Below are positions 13,475 to 22,128 of a stretch of DNA of 22,345 bases, piece by piece. Origin of the DNA: JASGDB01 sp049841315 (GTDB taxonomy: Bacteria > Bacteroidota > Bacteroidia > Flavobacteriales > Weeksellaceae); NCBI GenBank assembly GCA_049841315.1, contig JASGDB010000023.1, forward strand, positions 1 to 22,345, read 5' to 3'. Positions within the stretch are counted from its first letter, which is position 1. Every line of letters begins with the position of its first letter. Position numbers and translations under genes: made by a program. The notes under the pieces are model-generated. The model was given only the letters and a program-made list of their open reading frames with translations. It did no database searches and was not told the DNA's origin.

Positions 13475-14874
13475 TTGTCTTCGATTTTATTTTTTGCAAC
13501 CTGTGCCATCAGTTCGGCTTCCACAGCGATATTTTCGCCTACATATCCGTATCCCTGCATGTGTACAATACCTCTTCTGATTGGTTCGATGAGTTCGATT
13601 TTGAAAATAATAGTATCTCCGGGAACTACTTTTCTTTTGAATTTCACATTATCTATTTTAATGAAATAGGTGGAATAGTTTTCCGGGTCGGGTACGTTTG
13701 CCAGCACGAGGATTCCCCCGGTCTGTGCCATTGCTTCAATCTGCAAAACTCCGGGCATTACCGGTTCTTTAGGGAAATGTCCTACGAAAAACGGCTCGTT
13801 CATGGTTACGTTTTTCAGCCCGACTACGTGAGACTCCGACAATTCCAGTATTTTGTCTATCAACAAGAACGGCGGACGGTGCGGAAGCAGCCCCATAATC
13901 TGATTAATATCAAAATGCGGCGGTTTGCTTAAATCGAAATCGGGAACGTTTTTTTTCTTCTGTAATTTGTATTGCCTGTTCAGTTTTTTCGCAAATTGGG
14001 TATTTACAAAATGTCCGGGTTTGTTGGCGATTACTTTTCCTTTGATTTTCACTCCGACCAATGCCAAATCTCCGATGACATCTAATAATTTATGACGTGC
14101 GGCTTCGTTTGGATAATTTAGGGTAAGGTTGTCGAGAATCCCGTTCGGACGAATGGAAACCTCATCTTTCCCGAATGCTTTTTTAAGTTTATCCGTAGTT
14201 TCCGGCGTAAGGTCTTTATCCACATACACAATCGCATTGGAAATGTCTCCGCCTTTGATTAATCCTGCATCCAGAAGCATTTCTATCTCGTGGAGAAAAC
14301 TGAACGTTCTTGCAGAAGCGATTTCTTCTTTAAATTCCGAAATATCTCTTAAAGTGGCGTTCTGTGTTCCCAAAACTTTCGTTCCGAAATCCACCATTGT
14401 AGTAATTTCATAAGTATCGGACGGGATAATGGTGATTTCCGAGCCTGTCGCTGGGTCTATATAATTGAGAACTTCTTTGATAACCAGATATTCTCTTGCC
14501 AATGACTGCTCTGCTATTCCTGCTTTTTCAATCTCTTCCACAAAATATTTGGAAGAACCGTCCATAATCGGGGGTTCTGCGCTGTTCATTTCGAGGTATG
14601 CATTATCGATATCGCATCCTACGAGCGCTGCCAGAAGATGTTCGCAGGTATGGATTCTTACTCCTAATTTTTCCAGCGATGTTCCTCTTTCGGTAGTGGT
14701 TACGTAATTGACATCCGCTTCTACCTGAGGATTTCCTTCAAGGTCTGTTCTTACGAATACAAAACCGGTATTTTCTTTCGCCGGCTTAATCGTAAGCGTT
14801 ACTTCTTTTCCCGTGTGAAGCCCGATTCCGGACAGGGTTACTTCTTCTTTAAGGGTTTTTTGTAAATCACTCAT
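13471..14874 (-). CDS. LpxC-FabZ fusion: UDP-acyl-GlcNAc deacetylase / 3-hydroxyacyl-ACP dehydratase
   Basis: Two enzymes are joined in one 467-residue chain. Residues 1-305 are LpxC, the zinc deacetylase that commits UDP-acyl-GlcNAc to lipid A: ThrCysGlu78-His79 (TCEHLLAAL), His261 and Asp265 (HKLLDVIGD) are zinc or catalytic residues, and His288 (KPGHFVN) is the general acid. A linker rich in Lys follows (about 303-320). Residues 321-467 are FabZ, the fatty-acid dehydratase, with LLPHRPPFLLIDKI, catalytic His366 (GHFPKEPVMPGV) and Glu380 (EAMAQ). Both active sites look complete. The fusion is known in Bacteroidota. It puts the enzymes that compete for 3-hydroxyacyl-ACP under fixed 1:1 expression. 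It overlaps lpxD by eight bases and lpxA by four. Confidence 0.97.
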   Translation of the reverse strand: MSDLQKTLKEEVTLSGIGLHTGKEVTLTIKPAKENTGFVFVRTDLEGNPQVEADVNYVTTTERGTSLEKLGVRIHTCEHLLAALVGCDIDNAYLEMNSAEPPIMDGSSKYFVEEIEKAGIAEQSLAREYLVIKEVLNYIDPATGSEITIIPSDTYEITTMVDFGTKVLGTQNATLRDISEFKEEIASARTFSFLHEIEMLLDAGLIKGGDISNAIVYVDKDLTPETTDKLKKAFGKDEVSIRPNGILDNLTLNYPNEAARHKLLDVIGDLALVGVKIKGKVIANKPGHFVNTQFAKKLNRQYKLQKKKNVPDFDLSKPPHFDINQIMGLLPHRPPFLLIDKILELSESHVVGLKNVTMNEPFFVGHFPKEPVMPGVLQIEAMAQTGGILVLANVPDPENYSTYFIKIDNVKFKRKVVPGDTIIFKIELIEPIRRGIVHMQGYGYVGENIAVEAELMAQVAKNKIEDK

Positions 14875-15898
14875 TAGTGTTGTCTTTTGAGTTGTTTTCT
14901 AACGTTTTTACTCTTTTTACAATCTCATTCAGGTTTCGGAAGTGAACGTAGCTCCTCAAATAATCATTATAGGCAATCGCAGGAGAACCATAAAGCGTTT
15001 CCTTGTCTTTCGTACTTGAACTCACACCGCTCTGCGCCTGAATTTTCACCTGATTTCCGATTTTGATATGACCGACGATTCCTACCTGCCCGCCAATCTG
15101 ATTCCAATCCCCGATAGTCGTAGAACCTGCAATTCCCGCCTGCGCGGCAATCACATTATTTTCTCCGATTTTCACATTGTGGGCAATCTGAATCAGGTTG
15201 TCGATTTTAGTTCCGTTTCCGATAATCGTTGAGCCAATGGTAGCGCGGTCAATAGAACAGTTAGAGCCTATTTCCACATTGTCGCCGATAATCACATTTC
15301 CCAACTGAGGAATTTTTTTAAAGCCTTCGGCAGTCGGCTGAAAACCGAATCCGTCGCCGCCGATAACGGTATTGGAATGAACGATACAATTATCTCCGAT
15401 AATGCAGTAATCGTAAATTCTCGCTCCGCTGTCTATTTTACAGTTTTTCCCGATTCGGACGCCTTTTCCGATGTACACCTGCGGATAAATCTGCGTTCCG
15501 TCGCCAATTTTGGCTTTCTCCGAAACATAAGTAAATGCGCCGATGTATACGCCTTCTCCTACTTTTGCAGTTTCATGGAAAAATGAATTTTCTTCGATTC
15601 CTGTTCTTCTTCCCTGCATTTCCTGGTAGAGATTCATCAAAACCTGAAAGGAAAGATAAGCGTCTTCCACCGCAATAAGTGTAGGATTATAGGTTTCTTT
15701 GGCAATGAGTTTTTCAGAAATAATGAGCACCGAACATTTCGTTGTGTCCAGAAAATGCGCAAACCTGTCCTGCGCAATAAAAGAAAGATGCCCTTCTTCA
15801 CCCTGTTCAATAGGGGAAACTCCGGTGATAACTGCATCCGGATTTCCGATGATTTTTCCGTTGATAAAGCCGGCAATCTGCGAAGCTGTAAATTCCAT
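14867..15898 (-). CDS. lpxD: UDP-3-O-(3-hydroxyacyl)glucosamine N-acyltransferase
   Basis: This is the main LpxD of the lipid A operon, 343 residues from the chosen start. The N-terminal domain (1-100) is followed by a long hexapeptide beta-helix (about 105-305) with the catalytic His240 in LIQIAHNVKIG (E. coli His239), and a C-terminal helix. I chose ATG 15898. An in-frame TTG at 15907 also exists, but it lies inside the -7 promoter box (15905-15912) and so would not be transcribed. The mRNA would be leaderless or have only a few bases before the ATG. The gene is first in the lpxD-lpxC/fabZ-lpxA run. Confidence 0.96.
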   Translation of the reverse strand: MEFTASQIAGFINGKIIGNPDAVITGVSPIEQGEEGHLSFIAQDRFAHFLDTTKCSVLIISEKLIAKETYNPTLIAVEDAYLSFQVLMNLYQEMQGRRTGIEENSFFHETAKVGEGVYIGAFTYVSEKAKIGDGTQIYPQVYIGKGVRIGKNCKIDSGARIYDYCIIGDNCIVHSNTVIGGDGFGFQPTAEGFKKIPQLGNVIIGDNVEIGSNCSIDRATIGSTIIGNGTKIDNLIQIAHNVKIGENNVIAAQAGIAGSTTIGDWNQIGGQVGIVGHIKIGNQVKIQAQSGVSSSTKDKETLYGSPAIAYNDYLRSYVHFRNLNEIVKRVKTLENNSKDNTNE

Positions 15899-15904
15899 AT
15901 CCCG

Positions 15905-15912
15905 CAAAGATA
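15905..15912 (-). promoter_or_regulatory. -7 box TATCTTTG of the lipid A operon
   Basis: The minus strand has TATCTTTG, an exact TAnnTTTG match, ending six bases before the ATG of lpxD. A start a few bases downstream would coincide with or closely precede the ATG. The -33 region reads A/T-rich without a clear TTG. Confidence 0.6.
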
Positions 15913-16003
15913 AGAATTTCCATAAATAGGAAAATTTTCAGAGCGAAATATTTTCATTAAAAACTGTGTTTGTAAATATTTTAAACGCTCGGGAAAAAAA
16001 TGT

Positions 16004-16011
16004 TATTTTTG
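16004..16011 (+). promoter_or_regulatory. -7 box TATTTTTG of the WG-repeat protein gene
   Basis: The plus strand has TATTTTTG, an exact TAnnTTTG match, 26 bases before the ATG at 16038. It is divergent from the lipid A operon promoter about 92 bp away. No clear -33 TTG is seen. Confidence 0.5.
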
Positions 16012-16037
16012 GCAGTGATTTTGCAAAAAAAGATTTC

Positions 16038-16784
16038 ATGAAAAAAATATTCGGTTTACTTTTTATATTCTTTGCAATGATACTTTCCGCACAGTCCAAA
16101 ACATTGGTAAAGAAAGCTCCTGCAAAGAAAACTCCTGTCCGAAGCATTCCGAAACCTGATTTGGAAAAACTGGACGAATCTCTGCCGGACCTTATTCCGC
16201 AACGTTTTAACGGAAAACTTGGCTTTGTCAATCAGAAAGGGAAAGTTATCATTCCTCATCAGTATAATTTCGGAACATTTTTCTGGGAAGACTGCAACCT
16301 TCTAAACTCTCCCAATGAAGCATTAAGAAAATTCGGAACAGCCGATTACGCTTCCGTAACCGAAGGCGATAAAGACTACCGAATCAGCAAAACCGGAAAA
16401 AGGGTTTACACTTTCAAACAGGAAGACCTTGGAAAATGCGAATCTACCTATCAGGAAAAGAAATATTACCCATATATGTATCGGGGATTTTTCGGAATTG
16501 TTGACAAAACCACTTTTGTTAATGAGCAGGATTACAGGCAGTATCAGGTTTATCCGCAATATCAGTATCTATATGTCATGGAAAGCGACGACCTCGACAA
16601 TCCGATGATTATCGCTTCCCGCAACGATGCTTTCGGAGTGATTGACAAGTACAACAACGTTGTTATCCCGTTTGAATACACGGACATCAAAAGAAATTTC
16701 AGCTGGAAAATGGGAAAAATGTTTGAAGTTACCAAAGATGGAAAAAACTATTTTTTCATTGACAGTAAAAACAAAGTGTATTAA
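16038..16784 (+). CDS. WG-repeat secreted protein
   Basis: The 248-residue protein has a signal peptide (MKKIFGLLFIFFAMILSAQ) and a Lys/Pro-rich stretch (KKAPAKKTPVRSIPKPD). It then carries repeats of the WG/KWG type: GKLGFVNQKGKVIIPHQYN, a degenerate middle copy around GFFGIVDKTTF, and DAFGVIDKYNNVVIPFEYTD, with a final YFFIDSKNKVY. WG repeats form beta structures in many secreted Bacteroidota proteins. The function is unknown. I chose ATG 16038 because it begins the signal peptide and follows the promoter box. An upstream in-frame ATG at 15966 precedes the promoter and is unlikely. Confidence 0.85.
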   Translation: MKKIFGLLFIFFAMILSAQSKTLVKKAPAKKTPVRSIPKPDLEKLDESLPDLIPQRFNGKLGFVNQKGKVIIPHQYNFGTFFWEDCNLLNSPNEALRKFGTADYASVTEGDKDYRISKTGKRVYTFKQEDLGKCESTYQEKKYYPYMYRGFFGIVDKTTFVNEQDYRQYQVYPQYQYLYVMESDDLDNPMIIASRNDAFGVIDKYNNVVIPFEYTDIKRNFSWKMGKMFEVTKDGKNYFFIDSKNKVY

Positions 16785-17165
16785 TTCCCTTTCGGAGTAA
16801 TTCCAAAACTCGCAAACAAAAATCCCCGGTTTTTCAAAAATTAAATTATTGAAAAAAAAATAGAAATATTGGGAAATTATTGGGTTTTCGGTACTTTTTG
16901 GACACAAATTCCCTTACCCAAATTTTGGGAATTTGAAAATCCGATAAAACGAATGGCTAAATTTTTAGAATCTCATACTTTTGTTCAGAAAAAATCCGAA
17001 TTACCTTTTGTCCGGCGTGTCTCGTCCAGTTTGCAACTGCCAAAATATAACGAAAACAAACCGCCTTTGTGCGCATCGAAAGACTAATTCCAGAGCAACC
17101 ACTCCCCTTTTAATCAAATAAAACCGCAGAATTTTCGTTATTTTACCGATTATTTTATCAAAAAT
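16785..17165. other. Gene-free spacer, nothing recognised
   Basis: This 381-base stretch between two plus-strand genes holds no convincing gene. One short frame (16869-17087) starts with TTG and has no recognisable domain. An A/T-rich inverted repeat (TTTTTCAA at 16830 with TTGAAAAA at 16849) is followed by A rather than T on the plus strand, so it is not a standard terminator for the upstream gene. No exact TAnnTTTG box is visible just before the TTG start at 17166; the nearest is TATTTTAT, with one mismatch. Confidence 0.5.
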
Positions 17166-20100
17166 TTGAGGAGCAGATTACTTTTATCTTTTTTAATGCT
17201 TTTTGTTCTGAACTTGTTCAGCGCTCAGATTTTTACATGGAAAAATCCTAATATCCCTGAGGATTCTCTGAAAAGGGATTCCATTCTTGCCCTTAAAATT
17301 GAAAAAGACGTTTTCCTGAAAGACACGATTGATTTCGTGAAAACCCGAACGAAAGAAGTTCCCGATGAAGGAATTCTCGTGAATAAAAACGAACGTTCCA
17401 AAATTCTCGGCGACTTGAATTCAAAAGGTTCTATTATAAGAGGAATTACGTTCGGGAACAATCAAGGCTCGTCTGTTCAGAGTTCAATGGATTTGCAGAT
17501 TTCGGGGAAACTTTCGGACGAAGTGAGCGTTCTGGCTTCCATTTCCGACCACAATCTTCCTGTTCAGGCGGACGGCTATACGCAGACGCTCGATGAATTC
17601 GACCGGATATATATGCAGCTGAACATCAAAGACCACTCCGTCATCCGTGCCGGACACCTCGATTTGAATGACGAAACCACTTATTTCGGAAGATATCAGC
17701 GGAGAAGCATGGGACTGCAATATCAGACGCAGTTCGGGAAAGAGAATAAAACGTTCGTAGATGTTTCCGCAGGAGTTGCCCGAAGCGAATTTCACCGCAT
17801 ACGGTTTCAGGGCGTGGAAGGAAATCAAGGCCCGTATCGTTTGACAGGAAAAAACGGTGAGCAGTTTATCACCATTATTTCGGGTTCGGAACAAGTTTTT
17901 ATTGACGGAATTTTAATGAAACGAGGCGAAAATCAGGATTACACCATTAATTATAACACCGGAGAAATTACTTTTACGAGTTTCCGCCCGATTTTCAAAC
18001 AGAATTTCATCACCATATCTTATAATTATACCAACCGGAATTATTCGCGCTATCTTTTTACCGGAAACATTCAGCATCAAAGAGAAAAACTGAAAACGGG
18101 AATCAGCTGGTTCATGGAAAACGACAATAAAAATGCTCCGCTTTCCTTGAATTTAACCAAAGAAGACGAAGAAATTCTGGTGAACGCAGGAAATAACACC
18201 GACCTGATGTACGCTCCGTCCGGCGTGGTAACGGAATACGATGTGAATAAAATTCTTTACGAAAAAATTTCCGGCGCTTCCGGCGATTACTATCAGTTTT
18301 CTACGGATGAAAATGCGGTGCTGTATCAGGTTTCTTTCACCTATTTCGGGGAGAATCTCGGGGATTATGTTCTGGCGCAGACAACCAACAACGGAAGGGT
18401 TTTTGAATATGCAGGCGCTAATATGGGAAATTACCGCGCCGTTCGGAATCTTCCCGCTCCTCAGCAGTCTCAGGTTTTTTCTTTTAATTCCGAATATCTT
18501 TTGGACGAAGGGAAAATCGGGGCGGATTTTTCACTCAGCAATCACGATGTCAATCTTTTTTCTTCCAAAGATTCCAACGAAAACAAAGGCTATGCAGGAA
18601 GAATCTACGGAGCGAAAACCTTTGGCAAAAACAACTGGAAAGGAACGCCGTCTTTTGAATATCAGCATATATCGGGAAAGTTCAATATTTTAGACAGAAT
18701 CAATGATGTAGAATTTGCAAGGGATTTCAACCTGATTCAGGAGTTTAACGAAAAAACACAAAACCGTTTTGTTTTCAGTTTTCAGAATCAATGGAAAAAT
18801 CATTCTTTCCTGAATTACAAAATAAATTACCTCGATGAAAAGGATTCTTACAAAGGAATTAAAAACGATGTGGATTTTGGCTGGATAAAAGGAAAACTCA
18901 ACACAACAGGGAATTTTTCCTACCTCAGTACGGGGTCCAATGATCTTAATACTACATTTGTGAGAGGAAATCTCCTTTCGGAACTGAACGGTAAAAAAGG
19001 AAGCTGGGGAATCGGCGGAAGCATGGAGCAGAACGTGAAAAAATACAGCGCTACCGGGCTTTACGACAATACGAGTTTCAGCTGGAAGGAAATTTTTGCC
19101 CAAAAGAAAATTGCCGATTCTGCACGGACAAAGCTCATGGCAAGACTTTATTTCCGTGATAACGACTCTATCCGCAACAATTCGCTGGAAAACATGAACC
19201 ATATTCTCGGCGTAATGGCGGAAAGCCAAATCATCAAAACCGAAAAAACTACGCTGAACGCTTTAATTCATTACCGGAAATTTTATTATCAGAATCTGGA
19301 TTTTGCCAATACGTTTAATCAGGATTTTGTAGTCGGAAATATTCTCTACAATCAGCAACTGTTCAAAAACGGAATGCGTTTGCAGGCATTTTACGAACTT
19401 GGAAACGGGCAGGAAGCACAACGGGAATTTCAATATATAAAGGTAACGGACGGACAAGGTGTCTACAAATGGACGGATTACAACGGCGACGGCATACAGC
19501 AGTTGGACGAATTTGAAGTTGCGGAATATGCCGACCTTGCGCAGTATATCAGGATATACACCAACACGGTGAACTACATTCCGTCCAATAAAAACAAAAT
19601 GACGCTCGCTTTGTTTGTGAATCCGTCTGTGGTTTTCAATTCCGAAAACAAATTTCTGAAACGGTGGAATTTCAATGTTTCCCTCAATTCGCAGAACTCC
19701 TATTATAAAAAGGACAAAGTTTTCGTGCTGAGTCCGTTTACGAAGAATGAAGACCAGATTCTCCGCAATCAGAATTTTCTGGCTTCCGCGCAGTTCAATT
19801 CTACGGAATCCTCGGGCTGGAACGGAAACTACCGCTTTATTTCCAATGAAAATCTGATTAATGCCAATTTCAGCAATGAAGTTCGGGAGCAGACTTCCAA
19901 TTTCCTCACGGTCGGGTATTGGTTCAATAAGGATTTCCGTCTGGACTGGGAAAATTCCGTGCATCAGATTCTCAATTCCTCGCAGATGTTTTCCTCCCGG
20001 GATTACAAACTGCACAATATTGAAACCCGCCCGAAAGCAACGTATAAATTCAATACCTCAGTTCAGGCAGAGCTTTCTTCGGCATTCCTCCGGAAAAAAA

Positions 20101-20402
20101 GAACCGACGGCAGCGAACTCCTTAAAACATTCGACATCACGGGAACATTGCAGTGGGAACGGAAGAAAACCTCACTCCGCGCCAATTTCTCTTTTATCAA
20201 CAATGATTTCACGGGAGAAAGTTTTTCGATTGTCGGAAACCAAATGCTGGACGGACTGAAAGCCGGAAAAAATCAGGTGTGGAGCTTATATCTCCAGCAG
20301 GCGCTGAATGCTTTTATTATTTTAAATGTGAATTATGAAGGAAGAAATTCAGTGGAACGGACGATTCATATCGGCAGTGTGCAGGTGAAGGCGAGTTTTT
20401 GA
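17166..20402 (+). CDS. Very large predicted outer-membrane protein, function unknown
   Basis: This 1078-residue protein has a Sec signal peptide (MRSRLLLSFLMLFVLNLFSA) and almost continuous beta-type sequence, suggesting a large barrel or surface protein. Residues about 85-300 contain GSIIRGITFGNNQGSSVQSS, SISDHNLPVQADGYTQTLDE and a run ending in FITISYNYTNRNYSRYLF. They remind me of segments in SprA-type translocon proteins and related Bacteroidota barrels, but I cannot test this. An EF-hand-like loop, DYNGDGIQQLDE, occupies residues 771-782. The end (VNYEGRNSVERTIHIGSVQVKASF) looks like a last barrel strand with terminal Phe. The start is TTG. The first ATG (17196) would cut off the charged part of the signal peptide, so I keep TTG. 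No type IX sorting domain is obvious. Confidence 0.8.
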   Translation: MRSRLLLSFLMLFVLNLFSAQIFTWKNPNIPEDSLKRDSILALKIEKDVFLKDTIDFVKTRTKEVPDEGILVNKNERSKILGDLNSKGSIIRGITFGNNQGSSVQSSMDLQISGKLSDEVSVLASISDHNLPVQADGYTQTLDEFDRIYMQLNIKDHSVIRAGHLDLNDETTYFGRYQRRSMGLQYQTQFGKENKTFVDVSAGVARSEFHRIRFQGVEGNQGPYRLTGKNGEQFITIISGSEQVFIDGILMKRGENQDYTINYNTGEITFTSFRPIFKQNFITISYNYTNRNYSRYLFTGNIQHQREKLKTGISWFMENDNKNAPLSLNLTKEDEEILVNAGNNTDLMYAPSGVVTEYDVNKILYEKISGASGDYYQFSTDENAVLYQVSFTYFGENLGDYVLAQTTNNGRVFEYAGANMGNYRAVRNLPAPQQSQVFSFNSEYLLDEGKIGADFSLSNHDVNLFSSKDSNENKGYAGRIYGAKTFGKNNWKGTPSFEYQHISGKFNILDRINDVEFARDFNLIQEFNEKTQNRFVFSFQNQWKNHSFLNYKINYLDEKDSYKGIKNDVDFGWIKGKLNTTGNFSYLSTGSNDLNTTFVRGNLLSELNGKKGSWGIGGSMEQNVKKYSATGLYDNTSFSWKEIFAQKKIADSARTKLMARLYFRDNDSIRNNSLENMNHILGVMAESQIIKTEKTTLNALIHYRKFYYQNLDFANTFNQDFVVGNILYNQQLFKNGMRLQAFYELGNGQEAQREFQYIKVTDGQGVYKWTDYNGDGIQQLDEFEVAEYADLAQYIRIYTNTVNYIPSNKNKMTLALFVNPSVVFNSENKFLKRWNFNVSLNSQNSYYKKDKVFVLSPFTKNEDQILRNQNFLASAQFNSTESSGWNGNYRFISNENLINANFSNEVREQTSNFLTVGYWFNKDFRLDWENSVHQILNSSQMFSSRDYKLHNIETRPKATYKFNTSVQAELSSAFLRKKRTDGSELLKTFDITGTLQWERKKTSLRANFSFINNDFTGESFSIVGNQMLDGLKAGKNQVWSLYLQQALNAFIILNVNYEGRNSVERTIHIGSVQVKASF

Positions 20403-20535
20403 TTCGGGATTCAGAAGTATCCTCATTGCTGGGAGGAACTGTATTAATTCTTGATAAAAGTGATTTCAATCTTGATTTTTAGGCTAAATTTTCCCTTAAA
20501 ACATATACAACTTTTCCGTCGTATGTAAAAAACAA

Positions 20536-20543
20536 TATCTTTG
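20536..20543 (+). promoter_or_regulatory. -7 box TATCTTTG of the sufE-glycosyltransferase pair
   Basis: The plus strand has TATCTTTG, an exact TAnnTTTG match. A start near 20549 leaves a leader of about 17 bases. TTGAGGAAA before the ATG at 20566 contains an AGGA ribosome-binding-like sequence, uncommon in this window. Confidence 0.6.
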
Positions 20544-20565
20544 CACTATATTTTGATTGAGGAAA

Positions 20566-20985
20566 ATGACCATTAAAGAAAAACAGCAGGAACTCGTAAA
20601 AGATTTCGGTTTTCTGGACGACTGGGAACAGAAATACGAATACATTATCGAGCTTGGAAAAGAACTGAAAGGACTTCCGGAAGATAAAAAAACGGAAGAC
20701 AATCTCATCAAAGGCTGCCAGTCCAAAGTATGGATTGATGCAGAGTTCAAAGACGGGAAACTGTTCTTTAATGCTGATTCGGACGGGATTTTGCCGAAAG
20801 GAATCGTCTCTCTTCTCGTTTCCATTTACAGCGGGCATCCTACAAAGGAAATTCTGGATTCCGATTTTAAATTTATCGAAGAAATCGGTCTGCAGGAATT
20901 TCTTTCCCCATCGAGAGCCAACGGACTCATGGCAATGACCAAACAAATCAAATTCTACGCAGTAGCTTACCAACTGAAGTCTTGA
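20566..20985 (+). CDS. sufE: SufE family sulfur acceptor for iron-sulfur cluster assembly
   Basis: SufE accepts persulfide sulfur from the cysteine desulfurase SufS and passes it to the SufBCD scaffold. The 139-residue protein matches the family from KQQELVKDFGFLDDWEQKYEY to the end, with the acceptor Cys51 in LIKGCQSKVW, the same number as in E. coli. The segment LSPSRANGLMAM is the conserved C-terminal signature. I chose ATG 20566; a TTG at 20557 overlaps the AGGA motif. The rest of the suf operon is not in the window. The stop overlaps the start of the next gene by four bases. Confidence 0.94.
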   Translation: MTIKEKQQELVKDFGFLDDWEQKYEYIIELGKELKGLPEDKKTEDNLIKGCQSKVWIDAEFKDGKLFFNADSDGILPKGIVSLLVSIYSGHPTKEILDSDFKFIEEIGLQEFLSPSRANGLMAMTKQIKFYAVAYQLKS

Positions 20986-21956
20986 CAAGAATTATTGCAT
21001 ATCGTTTTTCCGCTTTCGGAGATGTGGCGATGACGGTTCCGGTTTTCAAGGAAATACTGGAGCAGAACCCCAATCTGGAAATTATCATGGTAAGCCGGAG
21101 TAGTTTTAAAGACGCTTTCAACGGCTTTCCCCGGCTGATTTTCAAAGGAATAAATGTTGACGATTACAAAGGTTTTTTCGGAATGAAAAGACTGGCGGAC
21201 GAAATTCATAAGGAATACAATCCGGATTATGTGGCTGATTTACACGATGTTATCCGAAGCAAAATATTAAACCGTGTTTTCAAAAACAAAGGATATAAAG
21301 TTTTCAAATTAAACAAAGGGAAAGAAGAAAAAGAAAACCTTACCGATATTCATAATATTGATAAAAAACCTCTGAAAAGAACCATTGAGCGATATGCCGA
21401 TGTATTCAGGGAAATGGGATTTCCGTTAACGCTTCACGAAAAACTTGTTCCTTTACACAAAGATAAAAACGGTGTTGGAATCGCTCCTTTCGCACAGCAT
21501 CAGGGGAAAATTCTTCCTTTGGAAAAAACCTTTGAGCTTGCCCGCATCATTTCCCGAAATCATAAAATCTATTTTTTTGGCGGAGGAAAAAAAGAAGTCG
21601 AAATCCTCACAAAATGGGAAAAACTCATTCCCAATTCCGAAAATTTAGCCGGAAAACTCACCTTGAAAGAAGAACTGGAAAAAATTTCCGGACTAAAAGT
21701 AATGGTTTCCATGGATTCCGCAAATATGCATCTGGCAAGTCTTGTGGGAACACGTTGTGTCTCCGTTTGGGGAGCAACACACCCTCATGCCGGGTTTTTA
21801 GGATATGGACAGAGCGAAGAAGATGCCGTACAGATTAACGACCTTTCCTGTCGTCCCTGCTCCGTTTTCGGGGATAAAGAATGCTACCGAGGTGATTACG
21901 CCTGTCTGGAAGAATTGAGCGTTCAGATGATTATTGACAAAATCAACCGACAGTAA
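20982..21956 (+). CDS. Family 9 glycosyltransferase (heptosyltransferase-like)
   Basis: GT9 enzymes transfer ADP-heptose-type sugars onto the LPS core in the cytoplasm. The 324-residue protein starts MTRIIAYRFSAFGDVAMTVP, the classic N-terminal loop of the family, and has the donor-side region VSMDSANMHLASLVGTRCVS and VWGATHPHAGF in its C-terminal half. A Cys-rich tail (LSCRPCSVFGDKECYRGDYACLE) follows, a common ending in this family (compare C..C...C..); four Cys are present. The start is TTG, overlapping the sufE stop as TTGA. No ATG close by would keep the N-terminal motif, so TTG is well supported. Acceptor and sugar are not known. Confidence 0.92.
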   Translation: MTRIIAYRFSAFGDVAMTVPVFKEILEQNPNLEIIMVSRSSFKDAFNGFPRLIFKGINVDDYKGFFGMKRLADEIHKEYNPDYVADLHDVIRSKILNRVFKNKGYKVFKLNKGKEEKENLTDIHNIDKKPLKRTIERYADVFREMGFPLTLHEKLVPLHKDKNGVGIAPFAQHQGKILPLEKTFELARIISRNHKIYFFGGGKKEVEILTKWEKLIPNSENLAGKLTLKEELEKISGLKVMVSMDSANMHLASLVGTRCVSVWGATHPHAGFLGYGQSEEDAVQINDLSCRPCSVFGDKECYRGDYACLEELSVQMIIDKINRQ

Positions 21957-22128
21957 AATACGTAGATTCTTTTGCAAACCTTAAAAATAAGAGAAGTCCA
22001 TACTTTAGGTCAAACTCTTCACTACATGGCAAAAATATAAATCACTGACAATCGGCAAAATAAGTTGCTAAAAATTTACACAAACGACTGATATTCAGTG
22101 TATTATAGAAGTGTTGCCACACGCTTCC
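21957..22128. other. Gene-free right-hand spacer with small hairpins
   Basis: No gene is seen. The stretch starts just after the glycosyltransferase stop and includes ACTGA-TAT-TCAGT (22088-22100) and a hairpin in GAAGTGTTGCCACACGCTTC (22108-22127). No T-tract terminator follows the glycosyltransferase. A 12-base sequence near the left end (GATTCTTTTGCA, 21965-21976) recurs inverted at 22132-22143. Confidence 0.5.

Noticed and set aside
13408..13932. 174-codon plus-strand frame across the lpxA/lpxC-fabZ junction
   Set aside because: It is antisense to two overlapping essential genes whose catalytic residues are all present.
16869..17087. 72-codon plus-strand frame in the spacer before the large outer-membrane protein
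   Set aside because: It begins with TTG, has no promoter box, signal peptide or domain, and has an odd composition.
19263..20015. 250-codon minus-strand frame inside the large outer-membrane protein gene
   Set aside because: It is antisense to a long, signal-peptide-bearing gene with typical barrel sequence. Its own translation has no signal or domain. The same holds for 18690-19229 and 17484-17894.
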